A stretch of 64,000 nt of DNA from Clostridia bacterium (lineage in GTDB: Bacteria; Bacillota; Clostridia; Oscillospirales; Acutalibacteraceae), in contig JAFXAP010000013.1 in assembly GCA_017516965.1 (NCBI GenBank), forward strand, positions 35,759-99,758, given 5' to 3'. The translations under genes were made by a program, and so were the position numbers. A model generated the notes under the pieces. The model searched no databases and was not told where the DNA came from. It was given only the letters and a program-made list of their open reading frames with translations. This document shows positions 27,065 through 36,280 of the stretch, in pieces; the stretch's first letter is position 1, and every line of letters starts with the position of its first letter.

Positions 27065-28261
27065 ATGCTTAATTACGAAAGTTTATCTGAACAAATCGCT
27101 TTAAAAATAAAAAAAGACCGAGAAAATAATTCTCTGCCAAAGATTGCTTTTAATGAAGATAATATCATTCGCCGTGACAATGCCAAAGACAAGGCTAATA
27201 TTATACGTACCGCATTTATTAGAGATATCGATAAAATAATTCATTGTCCTTATTATAACCGATATGCTGATAAAACACAGGTGTTCTCTTTCTATAAAAA
27301 CGATGATATAACAAGACGCGGTTTACACGTTCAGTTAGTGTCACGTATTGCTCGTACAATTGGCAAAGCTTTGGGATTAAATCTTGATTTGATAGAAGCG
27401 ATAGCTTTAGGTCATGACATCGGGCACACACCATTCGGTCACGCAGGTGAAGATTTTTTGAATGAACTATTATTTTTGCATACCGGCAGACATTTCAGCC
27501 ATAACATTCATTCGGTGCGTGTGCTAGATAAAATATTTCCTTATAACATATCTCTTCAAACATTAAATGGTATTGCCGCTCACGATGGTGAAATGGAACT
27601 ATCAGAATATTATCCTCAAACACTTGATAGTTTTGAGGATTTTGATAAGCAAATTGAAAACTGTTATATTGATAAAAGAAATGTTCGCAAACTGACGCCC
27701 TCAACTCTCGAAGGCTGTGTAATGCGAATATCAGATATCATCGCATATTTAGGTAAAGACAGACAGGATGCTGAAAAGGCGGACATTCTCAAAACCAATG
27801 CTTATGAAGATTGCGCAATCGGCACATATAACGCTGAAATCATAAATAATCTTATCGTCAATATTGTCGAAAACAGTTACGGCAAGCCTTATATTAAAAT
27901 GGATATTGAACATTTCGACGCGCTAAAAAAAGCAAAATCCGATAACTACGATTTGATTTATAAAAACGATATAGTCAGAGCAGAAATGGAAACTACTGTT
28001 AAACCTATGATGAACAATATGTACGAAAAGTTACTTTCTGACTTAGTTAGTAAAAACAAATCATCGCCGATTTTTACCCATCATATTGACTACATAAACA
28101 AAGCGCACTATAAACGCGAAATGCCTTATAGCCAAACCGAACCTAATCAAATAGTCGTTGATTATATTGCAAGTATGACCGATGATTATTTTATTGATTT
28201 ATATGCGCATTTGTTTCCTGAAAGCGACCTGAAAATAATTTACAAGGGGTATTTCGACTAA
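27065..28261 (+). CDS. dGTPase-like HD-domain dNTP triphosphohydrolase
   Basis: The 398-aa protein has the HD superfamily signature ALGHDIGHTPFGHAGE and the upstream Asn-Arg-Gln segment YYNRYADKTQVF of dGTPases, then IAAHDGE and MRISDIIAYL. Such enzymes split dNTPs to deoxynucleoside plus triphosphate. In bacteria some act in phage defence by draining dNTPs. It is the first gene of a rightward operon with nuclease and DUF262 genes. AAAAGAGGTG precedes the ATG. Confidence 0.85.
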   Translation: MLNYESLSEQIALKIKKDRENNSLPKIAFNEDNIIRRDNAKDKANIIRTAFIRDIDKIIHCPYYNRYADKTQVFSFYKNDDITRRGLHVQLVSRIARTIGKALGLNLDLIEAIALGHDIGHTPFGHAGEDFLNELLFLHTGRHFSHNIHSVRVLDKIFPYNISLQTLNGIAAHDGEMELSEYYPQTLDSFEDFDKQIENCYIDKRNVRKLTPSTLEGCVMRISDIIAYLGKDRQDAEKADILKTNAYEDCAIGTYNAEIINNLIVNIVENSYGKPYIKMDIEHFDALKKAKSDNYDLIYKNDIVRAEMETTVKPMMNNMYEKLLSDLVSKNKSSPIFTHHIDYINKAHYKREMPYSQTEPNQIVVDYIASMTDDYFIDLYAHLFPESDLKIIYKGYFD

Positions 28262-28279
28262 TATTTTGGAGGTTTTGAG

Positions 28280-28486
28280 ATGCAAAAATATAAAATAACA
28301 ATGGATAATTTGGATGGTACATTCGAAGTCGTTTGGGAAAAGAAATCAACTGAAGAAACTATGACCGAAGAGTTTTATAAAGTTATAAAAGGGCAACAAA
28401 AAGTTAGAAAAGCAGACCCCACAATTAAATGGCGCATAATCAGAGTGTTTGACGAGTTAGGACACCAAATACGTCAAGAAAGTTAA
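28280..28486 (+). CDS. Small hypothetical protein
   Basis: A 68-aa charged protein, MQKYKITMDNLDG..., with no motif that I recognise. A strong TTTTGGAGG site precedes the ATG, and the gene lies 18 bases after the dGTPase-like gene, so it is probably real and co-transcribed. It contains a WKIIR-like basic C-terminal stretch (KWRIIRVF). Confidence 0.7.
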   Translation: MQKYKITMDNLDGTFEVVWEKKSTEETMTEEFYKVIKGQQKVRKADPTIKWRIIRVFDELGHQIRQES

Positions 28487-28522
28487 TTTATTTTCATTTT
28501 AAATTTGAAGCTGGTGATTTTA

Positions 28523-30019
28523 ATGTTCTATTTTTCAAAATCTAAATACTGTCTTGCGTGGCAGTGCCCAAAACTTTTGTGGCTTAATAAATACAAACCT
28601 GAACTAAAGCCTGAGGATCCATCATTGCAAGCACGTTTTGATGAGGGTAACGTTATTGGTGATATGGCAATGCAGCTTTTCGGAGATTTCACCGAAGTTA
28701 CCGCTCTTAAGGATGACGGCAAACTTGACCTTAATAAAATGCAGGATCTAACCAAAGAATGTCTTGCAAACGGCACCGAAAACATCTGCGAAGCATCCTT
28801 TAATTATAACGGTCTTTACTGCGCAGTTGATATTTTACATAAAGAAAACGGTGGCTATGCAATTTATGAAGTTAAAAGTTCAACCCACGCTTCACATATC
28901 TACTCAGTAGATATTTCTTATCAAAAATATGTTTTAGAGCATTGCGGTGTTAACGTCACAGGAACCTATGTAGTTTGTATTGATTCAAATTACGTGCGTG
29001 GCGAAACGCTTGATATACATAAGTTTTTCCAGATTGTTGACGTATCAGCTGAGGTGGCAGATGAAATTCAGAATGTACCCTCTCTGCTTAAAAAGGCTGA
29101 AAAAATCTACGCTATGAAGGACGAACCGCAAAAAGATATCGGTCTGCACTGTCGCGACCCATATGGCTGCGCTTTTTGGGATTACTGCACAAACAACTTA
29201 CCCACTCCAAATGTTTTTGACCTTTATAGAATACAATTTAAAGCTGCCCTCAAATACTATTATGAGGGCAAAATCTCTTATGAACAATTACTTTATGATA
29301 CCAAAATTAAAAGTGAAAAATGGATAATACAAATGCTTCATGCCACCGAAGAACGTGAACCGTATGTGTATAAAGAAGGCATTAAAGACTTTCTTGGTAC
29401 ACTTTCTTACCCGATTTACTTCCTCGATTTTGAAACAATGCAACCTGTGATACCCCAGTTTGAAGGGACAAGACCCTATGCACAAATACCATTTCAGTAT
29501 TCACTTCACTATATCGAATACGAAGGTGGACCACTACTTCATAAAGAGTTTTTGGCAGAATCCGGTGCAAATCCCTTACGCGCAATAGCCGAAAGACTTT
29601 GTGAAGATATACCAATGAATGTTTGTGTTACAGCTTACAATAAAGCCTTTGAATGCACAAGACTTAAGGAACTTGCCGGATATTTACCCGACCTTGCAGA
29701 ACATTTACTAAACATTGAAAGCAATATAAAAGATTTGTTAGTTCCATTCCAAAGCGGATATTATTATAACAAGGCTATGGGCGGTAGCTTTTCAATTAAA
29801 AGCGTACTCCCTGCCCTTTTCCCCGACGATCCTTCACTGGACTACCACAATCTTGAGCAGATTCATAATGGTGGCGAAGCAATGACCATATTCCCACAAA
29901 TTCAGTATATGAGTGCAGAAGAACAAGCCACCACCCGCCATAATCTGCTTAAATATTGCGAACTCGACACCTTTGCAATGGTTAAGGTATGGGAAAAATT
30001 AAAGGAAGTTATAGAATAA
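28523..30019 (+). CDS. DUF2779 protein: Cas4-like and DEDD nuclease domains
   Basis: The 498-aa protein has two nuclease-like halves. The N-terminal half has SKYCLAWQCPKLLW, a PD-(D/E)xK core (AVDILHK...YEVKSS) and a second Cys cluster HCRDPYGCAFWDYC. This is consistent with an Fe-S Cas4/AddB-type fold. The C-terminal half has the exonuclease-like YFLDFETMQPV, YNKAFECTRL and CELDTFAMVKVW Asp/Glu positions of DEDD enzymes. This matches DUF2779 proteins. Start is at MFYFSKSKY with GGTG upstream. It precedes two DUF262 genes by 12 bases in the same operon. Confidence 0.82.
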   Translation: MFYFSKSKYCLAWQCPKLLWLNKYKPELKPEDPSLQARFDEGNVIGDMAMQLFGDFTEVTALKDDGKLDLNKMQDLTKECLANGTENICEASFNYNGLYCAVDILHKENGGYAIYEVKSSTHASHIYSVDISYQKYVLEHCGVNVTGTYVVCIDSNYVRGETLDIHKFFQIVDVSAEVADEIQNVPSLLKKAEKIYAMKDEPQKDIGLHCRDPYGCAFWDYCTNNLPTPNVFDLYRIQFKAALKYYYEGKISYEQLLYDTKIKSEKWIIQMLHATEEREPYVYKEGIKDFLGTLSYPIYFLDFETMQPVIPQFEGTRPYAQIPFQYSLHYIEYEGGPLLHKEFLAESGANPLRAIAERLCEDIPMNVCVTAYNKAFECTRLKELAGYLPDLAEHLLNIESNIKDLLVPFQSGYYYNKAMGGSFSIKSVLPALFPDDPSLDYHNLEQIHNGGEAMTIFPQIQYMSAEEQATTRHNLLKYCELDTFAMVKVWEKLKEVIE

Positions 30020-30031
30020 AGGAGAAAAATT

Positions 30032-32008
30032 GTGGATATATCAGTCATATTACAGGGAGAAAACTTATCGTTATCTCAAGAGCAAAAAGAACTAATCAAA
30101 GAAATTGTAGATAGAGATTTTTATTTTGTCGAGAAAGATTTTACTGATATTTGTAAAAATTCCTTTTATATTAAAGCATATCAAAGAGGTTATCGTTGGA
30201 CCAGTGTTGAAATAACCGAATTATTAAATGATATAGAAGGAATTTCAAATGAAAAATATTGTTTGCAACCCTTAATAGTCAAAAAAGTGGGAAAATTAAC
30301 GGAAAAAGAAATTTCAAATGGCATTACCGAATCATATTATGAGGTTATTGATGGACAACAACGCCTTACAACTATGAATTTGATTTTAGATTGCTTACGT
30401 GATAAAGAATACCATCTTGATTTCAGCAAGTATAATATCAGGTATGAAACCGAACGAAAAATTGATAATCAATATATTGACGAAGCCAAAGAAACAATTA
30501 AAAATTGGTTGGATACCCCTACCATTGACAAGGGTTGCTTCGTTGAAAAAATAAAAAAATTGTTTTTTGTTTGGTATGAAATCATTGAAAAAACAAATTC
30601 CGAAGAGAAAAATTCTAATAAAATTTTTAAAACAATTAACGATAATCAAATTGCTTTAACTAATGCGGAATTATTTAAAGCTTTGCTTTTAAACCCTGAA
30701 AATATACATATTTATTCCACAGAAGAACAAGAAAAAATAAAGCACGATATTCATCAAATTGCATTTGAATGGGACAGGCTTGAACAGGATTTACGAGACA
30801 ATGATTTTTGGGCTTTTATTTGTAATACTTCTTGCGATGATAGGATGCATTTGGATTATTTATTTGAATTATTTGCTGCCTGTAAAATAGATATCATAAA
30901 AAGCCAAAAAAATATAAACAAGTTCAAAAACATAAAATCCAAAGCCAACGCACTAAATCGTGATATCAATAGATACTCTTTTACAGCGGTACAATTATAT
31001 TTAGAGTATTTGAATTTGACAAAAAGTGCAACGGTTTTTGCTAATATCAAATCTATTTGGGAAGAAATTAAAGAATGTTACAACAAACTATATACTTGGT
31101 ATTCTGATTACGATTTATATCATTATATTGGTTTTTTAGGTGCTGTTTCTGAAAAAAGACAGACTTCAAGTATAGTGCCAGACATTATTTTGGATTTTTA
31201 TAAAACCAACGCCGATAAAACTCTTGATAAAGTGCGCCAAAATGCAAAAAAAAGAATTTTTTATATTTTAAACTCTCATATTAAATATGAAGAAAAAATA
31301 AAAGACCCTATTTCAATATACATTGAGAAAAAAGATGAAAATAGACTTAATTATGAATATTATACAAATATGGGTTCCAAAAGGATCGGTGAATTCCTTT
31401 TGTTCTTCAATATTTGGACAACTATTAAACAAAGAGAGTTAAACATTCGTTTTCCCTTTTACAATCATAAGTTTTCATCAACTTATAATGATAAAGAAAT
31501 TTCATGGGATATTGAACATATAAATGCCCGTCAATTAAAAATTGATTTATCAAAAGAATCTGATTTTGATTACAAACAATTTGCAAAATGGGCATTAAAA
31601 GAAATTGATACCGAAAAACTAGAAAATGATTTTCGCGAGTTATTAAATATTGCTATTAAAGGAACATTAGACAATGAACAAAAGGTGAAATTTATTAATT
31701 TGTGGAAAGATTTTGCAAAAAACCGAAATCAAAACGAATCGGGAGATAATAGCATACAAAATCTTGCGCTTTTAGATAGTACTACAAACCGTAGCTATGG
31801 GAATAGCTTTTTTGGCGAAAAACGTGCCAAAATAATTGAAAATGATAAAACAGGAAAATACGTTCCAGTTGCTACAAAAAATGTATTTTTAAAATATTAC
31901 AATAACTCACCAAGGTTTGATAGCGCTTGGGATAGCAATGACAAAAAAGCTTATATGAAAGAAATAGATGCTTGTATTAAAGAGTTAATAGAATTTGAAG
32001 GAGTGTAA
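30032..32008 (+). CDS. DUF262/DUF1524-type (GmrSD-like) protein
   Basis: The 658-aa protein starts at GTG after AAAGGAG. The DUF262 part has the nucleotide-binding motif VIDGQQRLTTMNLI (residues about 107-120) and YQRGYRW near residue 50. The C-terminal part has a DUF1524/HNH-like set: WDIEHINARQ, then SIQNLALLDSTTNRSYGN and FGEKRAKI. GmrSD and BrxU-type proteins hydrolyse nucleotides and cut modified phage DNA. The coding strand is very AT-rich. It lies 8 bases before a second DUF262 gene, so the pair probably act together. Confidence 0.85.
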   Translation: MDISVILQGENLSLSQEQKELIKEIVDRDFYFVEKDFTDICKNSFYIKAYQRGYRWTSVEITELLNDIEGISNEKYCLQPLIVKKVGKLTEKEISNGITESYYEVIDGQQRLTTMNLILDCLRDKEYHLDFSKYNIRYETERKIDNQYIDEAKETIKNWLDTPTIDKGCFVEKIKKLFFVWYEIIEKTNSEEKNSNKIFKTINDNQIALTNAELFKALLLNPENIHIYSTEEQEKIKHDIHQIAFEWDRLEQDLRDNDFWAFICNTSCDDRMHLDYLFELFAACKIDIIKSQKNINKFKNIKSKANALNRDINRYSFTAVQLYLEYLNLTKSATVFANIKSIWEEIKECYNKLYTWYSDYDLYHYIGFLGAVSEKRQTSSIVPDIILDFYKTNADKTLDKVRQNAKKRIFYILNSHIKYEEKIKDPISIYIEKKDENRLNYEYYTNMGSKRIGEFLLFFNIWTTIKQRELNIRFPFYNHKFSSTYNDKEISWDIEHINARQLKIDLSKESDFDYKQFAKWALKEIDTEKLENDFRELLNIAIKGTLDNEQKVKFINLWKDFAKNRNQNESGDNSIQNLALLDSTTNRSYGNSFFGEKRAKIIENDKTGKYVPVATKNVFLKYYNNSPRFDSAWDSNDKKAYMKEIDACIKELIEFEGV

Positions 32009-32016
32009 TCATTTTT

Positions 32017-34230
32017 ATGAATCAAGGTCAAAAATATAATTTTATAAAAATCATCCAACAAAAATCCTTGTTAATTCCGCAAATTCAAAGAGATTATGTA
32101 CAACATAGAACAAGTTATAAAGTTAAAGAAAGCCGAAGCCAATTATTAAAATCACTTGTTGATGTTGCAAAAGGTGATAAGGAAAACATTAATCTTAATT
32201 TTGTATACGGATATTCTGATTTTATTTTCAGCGAATCTTCCAACAACGGACCACTTAAGCGATACGATTGTTTTGTTCCCATTGATGGACAGCAACGTCT
32301 CACAACCTTATATTTACTGCATCTGTTTGTTTATGCCAAATCAGAAAACGGCGATGTTAGCAAGTTTAAAAACAAGTTGTTTTATCAGACCCGTGAAACT
32401 ACCAAAAACTTTATTAATAAACTGACAGATGAAATATCAAATATCATAAATGATAATAACATTTGTAATGCCATAAAAAATTCAAGTTGGTATTCAAGTG
32501 TGTGGGAATTTGACGTATCTGTAAAATCTTGCTTAAAGGTGTTAGAGGAAATACAAGATAAATTTGAAGACTTTAATAAATGGGATGACGCCAAAGAAAA
32601 TTTAAACAAAATAAGTTTTATGTTGTTAAACATAACGGAACTTGGCAAGCCGAATGAACTATATATTAAAATGAACTCGCGTGGGCGCCAGTTAACGCCT
32701 TTTGAAAACTTTAAATCTGACCTATATGGTTATATAGATGAAGAATTTAAAAATGATCCAGATTTTATTTTGCATTTCAAACAAGGATTAGATAATGAGT
32801 GGCAAGAAAACATTTGGAGTTGGTTTGAAAACATTGAGTTTGCAAAACAATATACAGATGAATTAACAAAAGAAATTATACATTGGATTATTGTCAGTCG
32901 CAAAATCGTTGATCACAAATCGGATAAAGAAAGTGGTATAAACCTTCAAAACCTCAATCTTACTCTTGAACCACATGAAAAAGATTGTTATATGATTTAT
33001 CCTAAAACTGCAACACCTGAAAAATATTGGCTAGAAACATACAAAATTAAAGATAGCAAATGGGAAATAAAAGATATCTATAACACATTTTATCTCTTTT
33101 CTAAAATATCCGACGAATTACGTAAATATCTTTTCAATAGTCTCTTTGGAACTATAAGCGAAAAAAACAAATTTAACAAAAGCATAAATCAATATCCTGC
33201 GCGAATCCGATTGCTTGCAATTTCGCTTTATTCAAACAAGATAGAAGAGGATTTTGATGAAGACAATTTTAAAGAATGGTACAGGATAATTAACAACATC
33301 GCAAATCATTCAGAAATTGACACAATCGACCGTTTCTACATAGCAACTAAGACTATTCATAAATTATCGGAACAACATTCGCACACTATGTTGAAAGATT
33401 TGAGAAACTGTACAGACGATTTATACAATCTATTAAAGCATTTACCCAATATTAAAGACGAGCAAATTAAAGAAGAGTGTTATAAGGCGAAACTTATTGA
33501 AGACCCAGATTGGAATACGGCTATAGAAAAAGCGGAATCTCACGAATATTTCAAAGGAGAAATATATTTTGCTCTTTGTAATTGTAATGATTCTAATAGT
33601 TTCAAGGAACGTTGGGAAAAAATTTCCGAAATTTTTAATGATAATGGGAACGACATTCTTTTAAAGAAGTATTTCCTTAATAATCAAATTAAAGATGTAT
33701 TTCCATATTCTATATCAGATAAATATTGTATGTATTACTGGAATGACAAACATCATAATAACGACTGGCGCGGATTTTTAAGGAAAGAAGAAGGCAGAAA
33801 AGCATTTAATGAATTTTTAACAGCATATATTAACAGTGGAGAAAGACTTAAAGAATTTGTTGATAATGAAGATATGCAAACAATTTCTAACGTTGCGATG
33901 AGTGATGAGTTCAAATCATCTTTGCTTAAAAACGATGAAATGCTTTCATATATGGGATATGGACGTTACATGTTCGAAAACGGGAATTATTATCTTCTTA
34001 AATCTGACGATCGCAGCCGAGGTGTTGATTATAAACTGTTTGAAGCGTATATAAAATTAAAAAACAAATATCGTGATATTACATTACCGGAATTCACATC
34101 TAAAGATGATATTAGCAACACAAGTTTATTTGTTTCTGGTAAAAAAATATCTTTTGAAAATGATAGTTATTTAATCGATGGTAAATCTTTAAATAGCATA
34201 GATGTAGAGAGATTGAAGAAAGAAATATAA
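32017..34230 (+). CDS. DUF262 protein without an evident nuclease domain
   Basis: The 737-aa protein has LIPQIQRDYVQHR and PIDGQQRLTTLYLL of DUF262, and NELYIKMNSRGRQLTPFENFK, a conserved DUF262 segment. I see no DUF1524 His/Asn motif in the remaining 450 residues, so this looks like a sensing or regulatory partner for the preceding gene, a split-system arrangement. The last gene of the operon, followed by a strong terminator. Confidence 0.82.
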   Translation: MNQGQKYNFIKIIQQKSLLIPQIQRDYVQHRTSYKVKESRSQLLKSLVDVAKGDKENINLNFVYGYSDFIFSESSNNGPLKRYDCFVPIDGQQRLTTLYLLHLFVYAKSENGDVSKFKNKLFYQTRETTKNFINKLTDEISNIINDNNICNAIKNSSWYSSVWEFDVSVKSCLKVLEEIQDKFEDFNKWDDAKENLNKISFMLLNITELGKPNELYIKMNSRGRQLTPFENFKSDLYGYIDEEFKNDPDFILHFKQGLDNEWQENIWSWFENIEFAKQYTDELTKEIIHWIIVSRKIVDHKSDKESGINLQNLNLTLEPHEKDCYMIYPKTATPEKYWLETYKIKDSKWEIKDIYNTFYLFSKISDELRKYLFNSLFGTISEKNKFNKSINQYPARIRLLAISLYSNKIEEDFDEDNFKEWYRIINNIANHSEIDTIDRFYIATKTIHKLSEQHSHTMLKDLRNCTDDLYNLLKHLPNIKDEQIKEECYKAKLIEDPDWNTAIEKAESHEYFKGEIYFALCNCNDSNSFKERWEKISEIFNDNGNDILLKKYFLNNQIKDVFPYSISDKYCMYYWNDKHHNNDWRGFLRKEEGRKAFNEFLTAYINSGERLKEFVDNEDMQTISNVAMSDEFKSSLLKNDEMLSYMGYGRYMFENGNYYLLKSDDRSRGVDYKLFEAYIKLKNKYRDITLPEFTSKDDISNTSLFVSGKKISFENDSYLIDGKSLNSIDVERLKKEI

Positions 34231-34278
34231 AAAAACGTTGCCTTACCGCAAATTTGACAGTAAGGCAACGTTTTTTTA
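34231..34278 (+). terminator. Terminator of the dGTPase-DUF262 operon
   Basis: A 16-bp stem (34231-34246 with its complement at 34260-34275) is followed by a run of seven T. Confidence 0.9.
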
Positions 34279-34334
34279 TTTTAAAGTATTTATTTTACAT
34301 CATATTTTTTAATCCTTTATATGCTTCTGATATT

Positions 34335-34769
34335 TTACTCAAAATAATCAGCTACCAAAACATAAATTTTGTATTTTTCTTTTTGTTCGGTTATATATAC
34401 GTTCCAATAAAAATATTCCGCTTTTGATTTTTCTTTTATTAAATCATTACAGGCTTCTATTTCTTCAGGGTTGTCTGCAAGTTCATTAGTTGTAATCACA
34501 CAAATAACATGTGTGCCCGTGGGAATAAATTCGAGAATTTCAGTTGTTACGCTTGTAAGATTATCTCCGGCATGCACTCTAAAATCAACTGTATTACGCC
34601 CTACTATACAGGATTTAAAATCCTCAATATCTAATGCCGCTAACCCCACTTCCTTGTTTATAAGTGTTAAAAAATCCGCATAATTTATTATATCTTCTTC
34701 AAGTATATCAAAAAAAAGGGTCTCGTTTTTCAAAATAGAATTTATATTATACTTATCTTTTAAATTCAT
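34335..34769 (-). CDS. Unknown 144-aa island protein
   Basis: The product has no motif I can name with confidence. The alternating pattern VDFRVHAGD, HVICVITTNELAD and NVYITEQKEKYKIYVLVADYF suggests a mixed alpha/beta sheet domain, loosely like the C-terminal domain of FtsZ/tubulin-type proteins, but this is only an impression. Start was set at the ATG with AAAGGAT upstream. It follows the 339-aa gene by 5 bases and is under operator 2. Confidence 0.6.
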   Translation of the reverse strand: MNLKDKYNINSILKNETLFFDILEEDIINYADFLTLINKEVGLAALDIEDFKSCIVGRNTVDFRVHAGDNLTSVTTEILEFIPTGTHVICVITTNELADNPEEIEACNDLIKEKSKAEYFYWNVYITEQKEKYKIYVLVADYFE

Positions 34770-34774
34770 ATTTT

Positions 34775-35794
34775 TTATCCTTTCTTTTCCTGCTCTACCC
34801 ACACGCCGCTTTTATCTTGAAAAACGGCATACTGCGTTGAGTCGGTAAGATTATGAATTATTCGGCTGAGCGCCTTTCTTTCAAGTGAAATTTCATAAGG
34901 GTATTCACTTAACTTTTTCAAAATGTCATTTTGTCTTAAATGGGTTTTCGAGTTAGAATATTTAGACAAAATTTCAAACACAAAAAGAGGAGCCAGACTC
35001 TTACGGGTGTTTGCTTTTTGTGGACGATATAGTTCGTCTAATTCTTCCTCACTCATAAGTTCCATTTTTTCAAGTTGAAGGCGACGAGTGCTATCTACAC
35101 ATTCGCGAGAAATGCCATATTCATACAAAAGCATAGAAGTTGCCAACGCGCAGGCTTCATTACGAATGATAATTTCTGGCGCTTTTAAATTTATAAGACG
35201 GCAAAGGCGCATTGAATACAAAATAAAATCGTACGCGCAAAGTTTTTTGCCTAATCGTTTTTCAGCATCGCTATAAACCGTTTCAACGTGATTTCTGCGA
35301 TATTTTTTCTCTTCAGGCGTTACCGCTATATCAATATAATCGGTTAAGATTTGTCGTTCCTTTTCGTCAAGTTCCTTTCCTTTTGCGAAATTTTCAGCTA
35401 TACTACGCACCCATTCTATAGTTTCAAGGCGGTCGGTAATATCCAGAACTTTTTCAAAATCTATATCACCGATATCAAATGGACGAATATAAATATTCCA
35501 AAAGTCTGCTAACTCTTTGCCTAAAACTTTTTTAGAAGTATCATAAGTACCATCAAGTTTATTTTCAAGAGCGCCTATTTGTTTTATCGCATCAAAATGC
35601 TTTGTGAACTTATCCATTAAGCTTTCATATTTGCTTAAATTCCAATCCACATGGCAGCGATAATCCTCGCATTTTTCGCTAAAAGAAGGAACGTATAGCA
35701 CACCATCTTCGTCTGTGCGTTCAAACATAAGGGTTATTAAATCAAAGGGGGAAATTCTTTCATCATCCATACTATTTATTATTTTTTCATCCAT
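34775..35794 (-). CDS. Unknown 339-aa protein with a C-terminal winged-helix like that of WYL regulators
   Basis: Residues about 1-260 are helical and unrecognised (some AGN-poor acidic repeats, SRECVDSTRRLQLEKME). The last 70 residues, FVFEILSKYSN...DILKKLSEYPYEISLERKALSRIIHNL, resemble the helix-turn-helix of the island's WYL protein (ILQIFKKYSD...ERKAISRNISLL). So a DNA-binding C-terminus is likely, without a WYL domain. AAGGAG precedes the ATG. The gene is under operator 2. Confidence 0.65.
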   Translation of the reverse strand: MDEKIINSMDDERISPFDLITLMFERTDEDGVLYVPSFSEKCEDYRCHVDWNLSKYESLMDKFTKHFDAIKQIGALENKLDGTYDTSKKVLGKELADFWNIYIRPFDIGDIDFEKVLDITDRLETIEWVRSIAENFAKGKELDEKERQILTDYIDIAVTPEEKKYRRNHVETVYSDAEKRLGKKLCAYDFILYSMRLCRLINLKAPEIIIRNEACALATSMLLYEYGISRECVDSTRRLQLEKMELMSEEELDELYRPQKANTRKSLAPLFVFEILSKYSNSKTHLRQNDILKKLSEYPYEISLERKALSRIIHNLTDSTQYAVFQDKSGVWVEQEKKG

Positions 35795-35826
35795 AATTAA
35801 TTCTCCTTATCATTTATTGTAAGGTA

Positions 35827-35860
35827 ATTATATCAGACGTTATGTACCCTATTTGGTACA
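35827..35860 (-). promoter_or_regulatory. Island operator-promoter 2 (339-aa/144-aa unit)
   Basis: Palindrome TGTACCCTATTTGGTACA (35843-35860) lies 16 bases upstream of a minus-strand TATAAT (plus 35827-35832). Confidence 0.8.
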
Positions 35861-35896
35861 ATCATAATTACATTTAAAGTTTGCTAATTTCAATGC

Positions 35897-36280
35897 CTAT
35901 TTCCCAAAACACAACCTTGCTTCTTTAAGAATTTGATAAATATTTCCCAATCCAAAACTATTACCATAACAAAGAATTCCGCAAGCAGACGGAATAACCT
36001 TTATAAGTTCTCTGCGTTTTGCATTATCATCTGTAACCACATATATATAGTCACAATTTAAAGCAGCTTTTTTTGTAAGTGTTTTTAATTCTTCAAAAGA
36101 GCGTTCAACTTCGATTATAAAGGCATAAGTTTTATTATTCTTTTTAAATGTTATATCGCTACAAAACCAATAATCGTTATCATTTGTTATCTCATCAATA
36201 CCCTGCGAACCTGCCCAAAGCCATACGGCACCAAATAATAATTCTTTTTTGTTGGGTGTTTCAATCTTTCTTTCAGCCAA
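35897..36280 (-). CDS. Unknown 127-aa protein, possible PD-(D/E)xK-like fold
   Basis: WFCSDITFKKNNK...AFIIEVERSFEELK has an Asp then E-V-E spacing seen in small PD-(D/E)xK nucleases. CDYIYVVTDDNAKRREL follows as a Rossmann-like strand. No family can be named firmly. It overlaps the 311-aa gene by 8 bases and is the last gene of the ligase unit. Confidence 0.55.
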   Translation of the reverse strand: MAERKIETPNKKELLFGAVWLWAGSQGIDEITNDNDYWFCSDITFKKNNKTYAFIIEVERSFEELKTLTKKAALNCDYIYVVTDDNAKRRELIKVIPSACGILCYGNSFGLGNIYQILKEARLCFGK

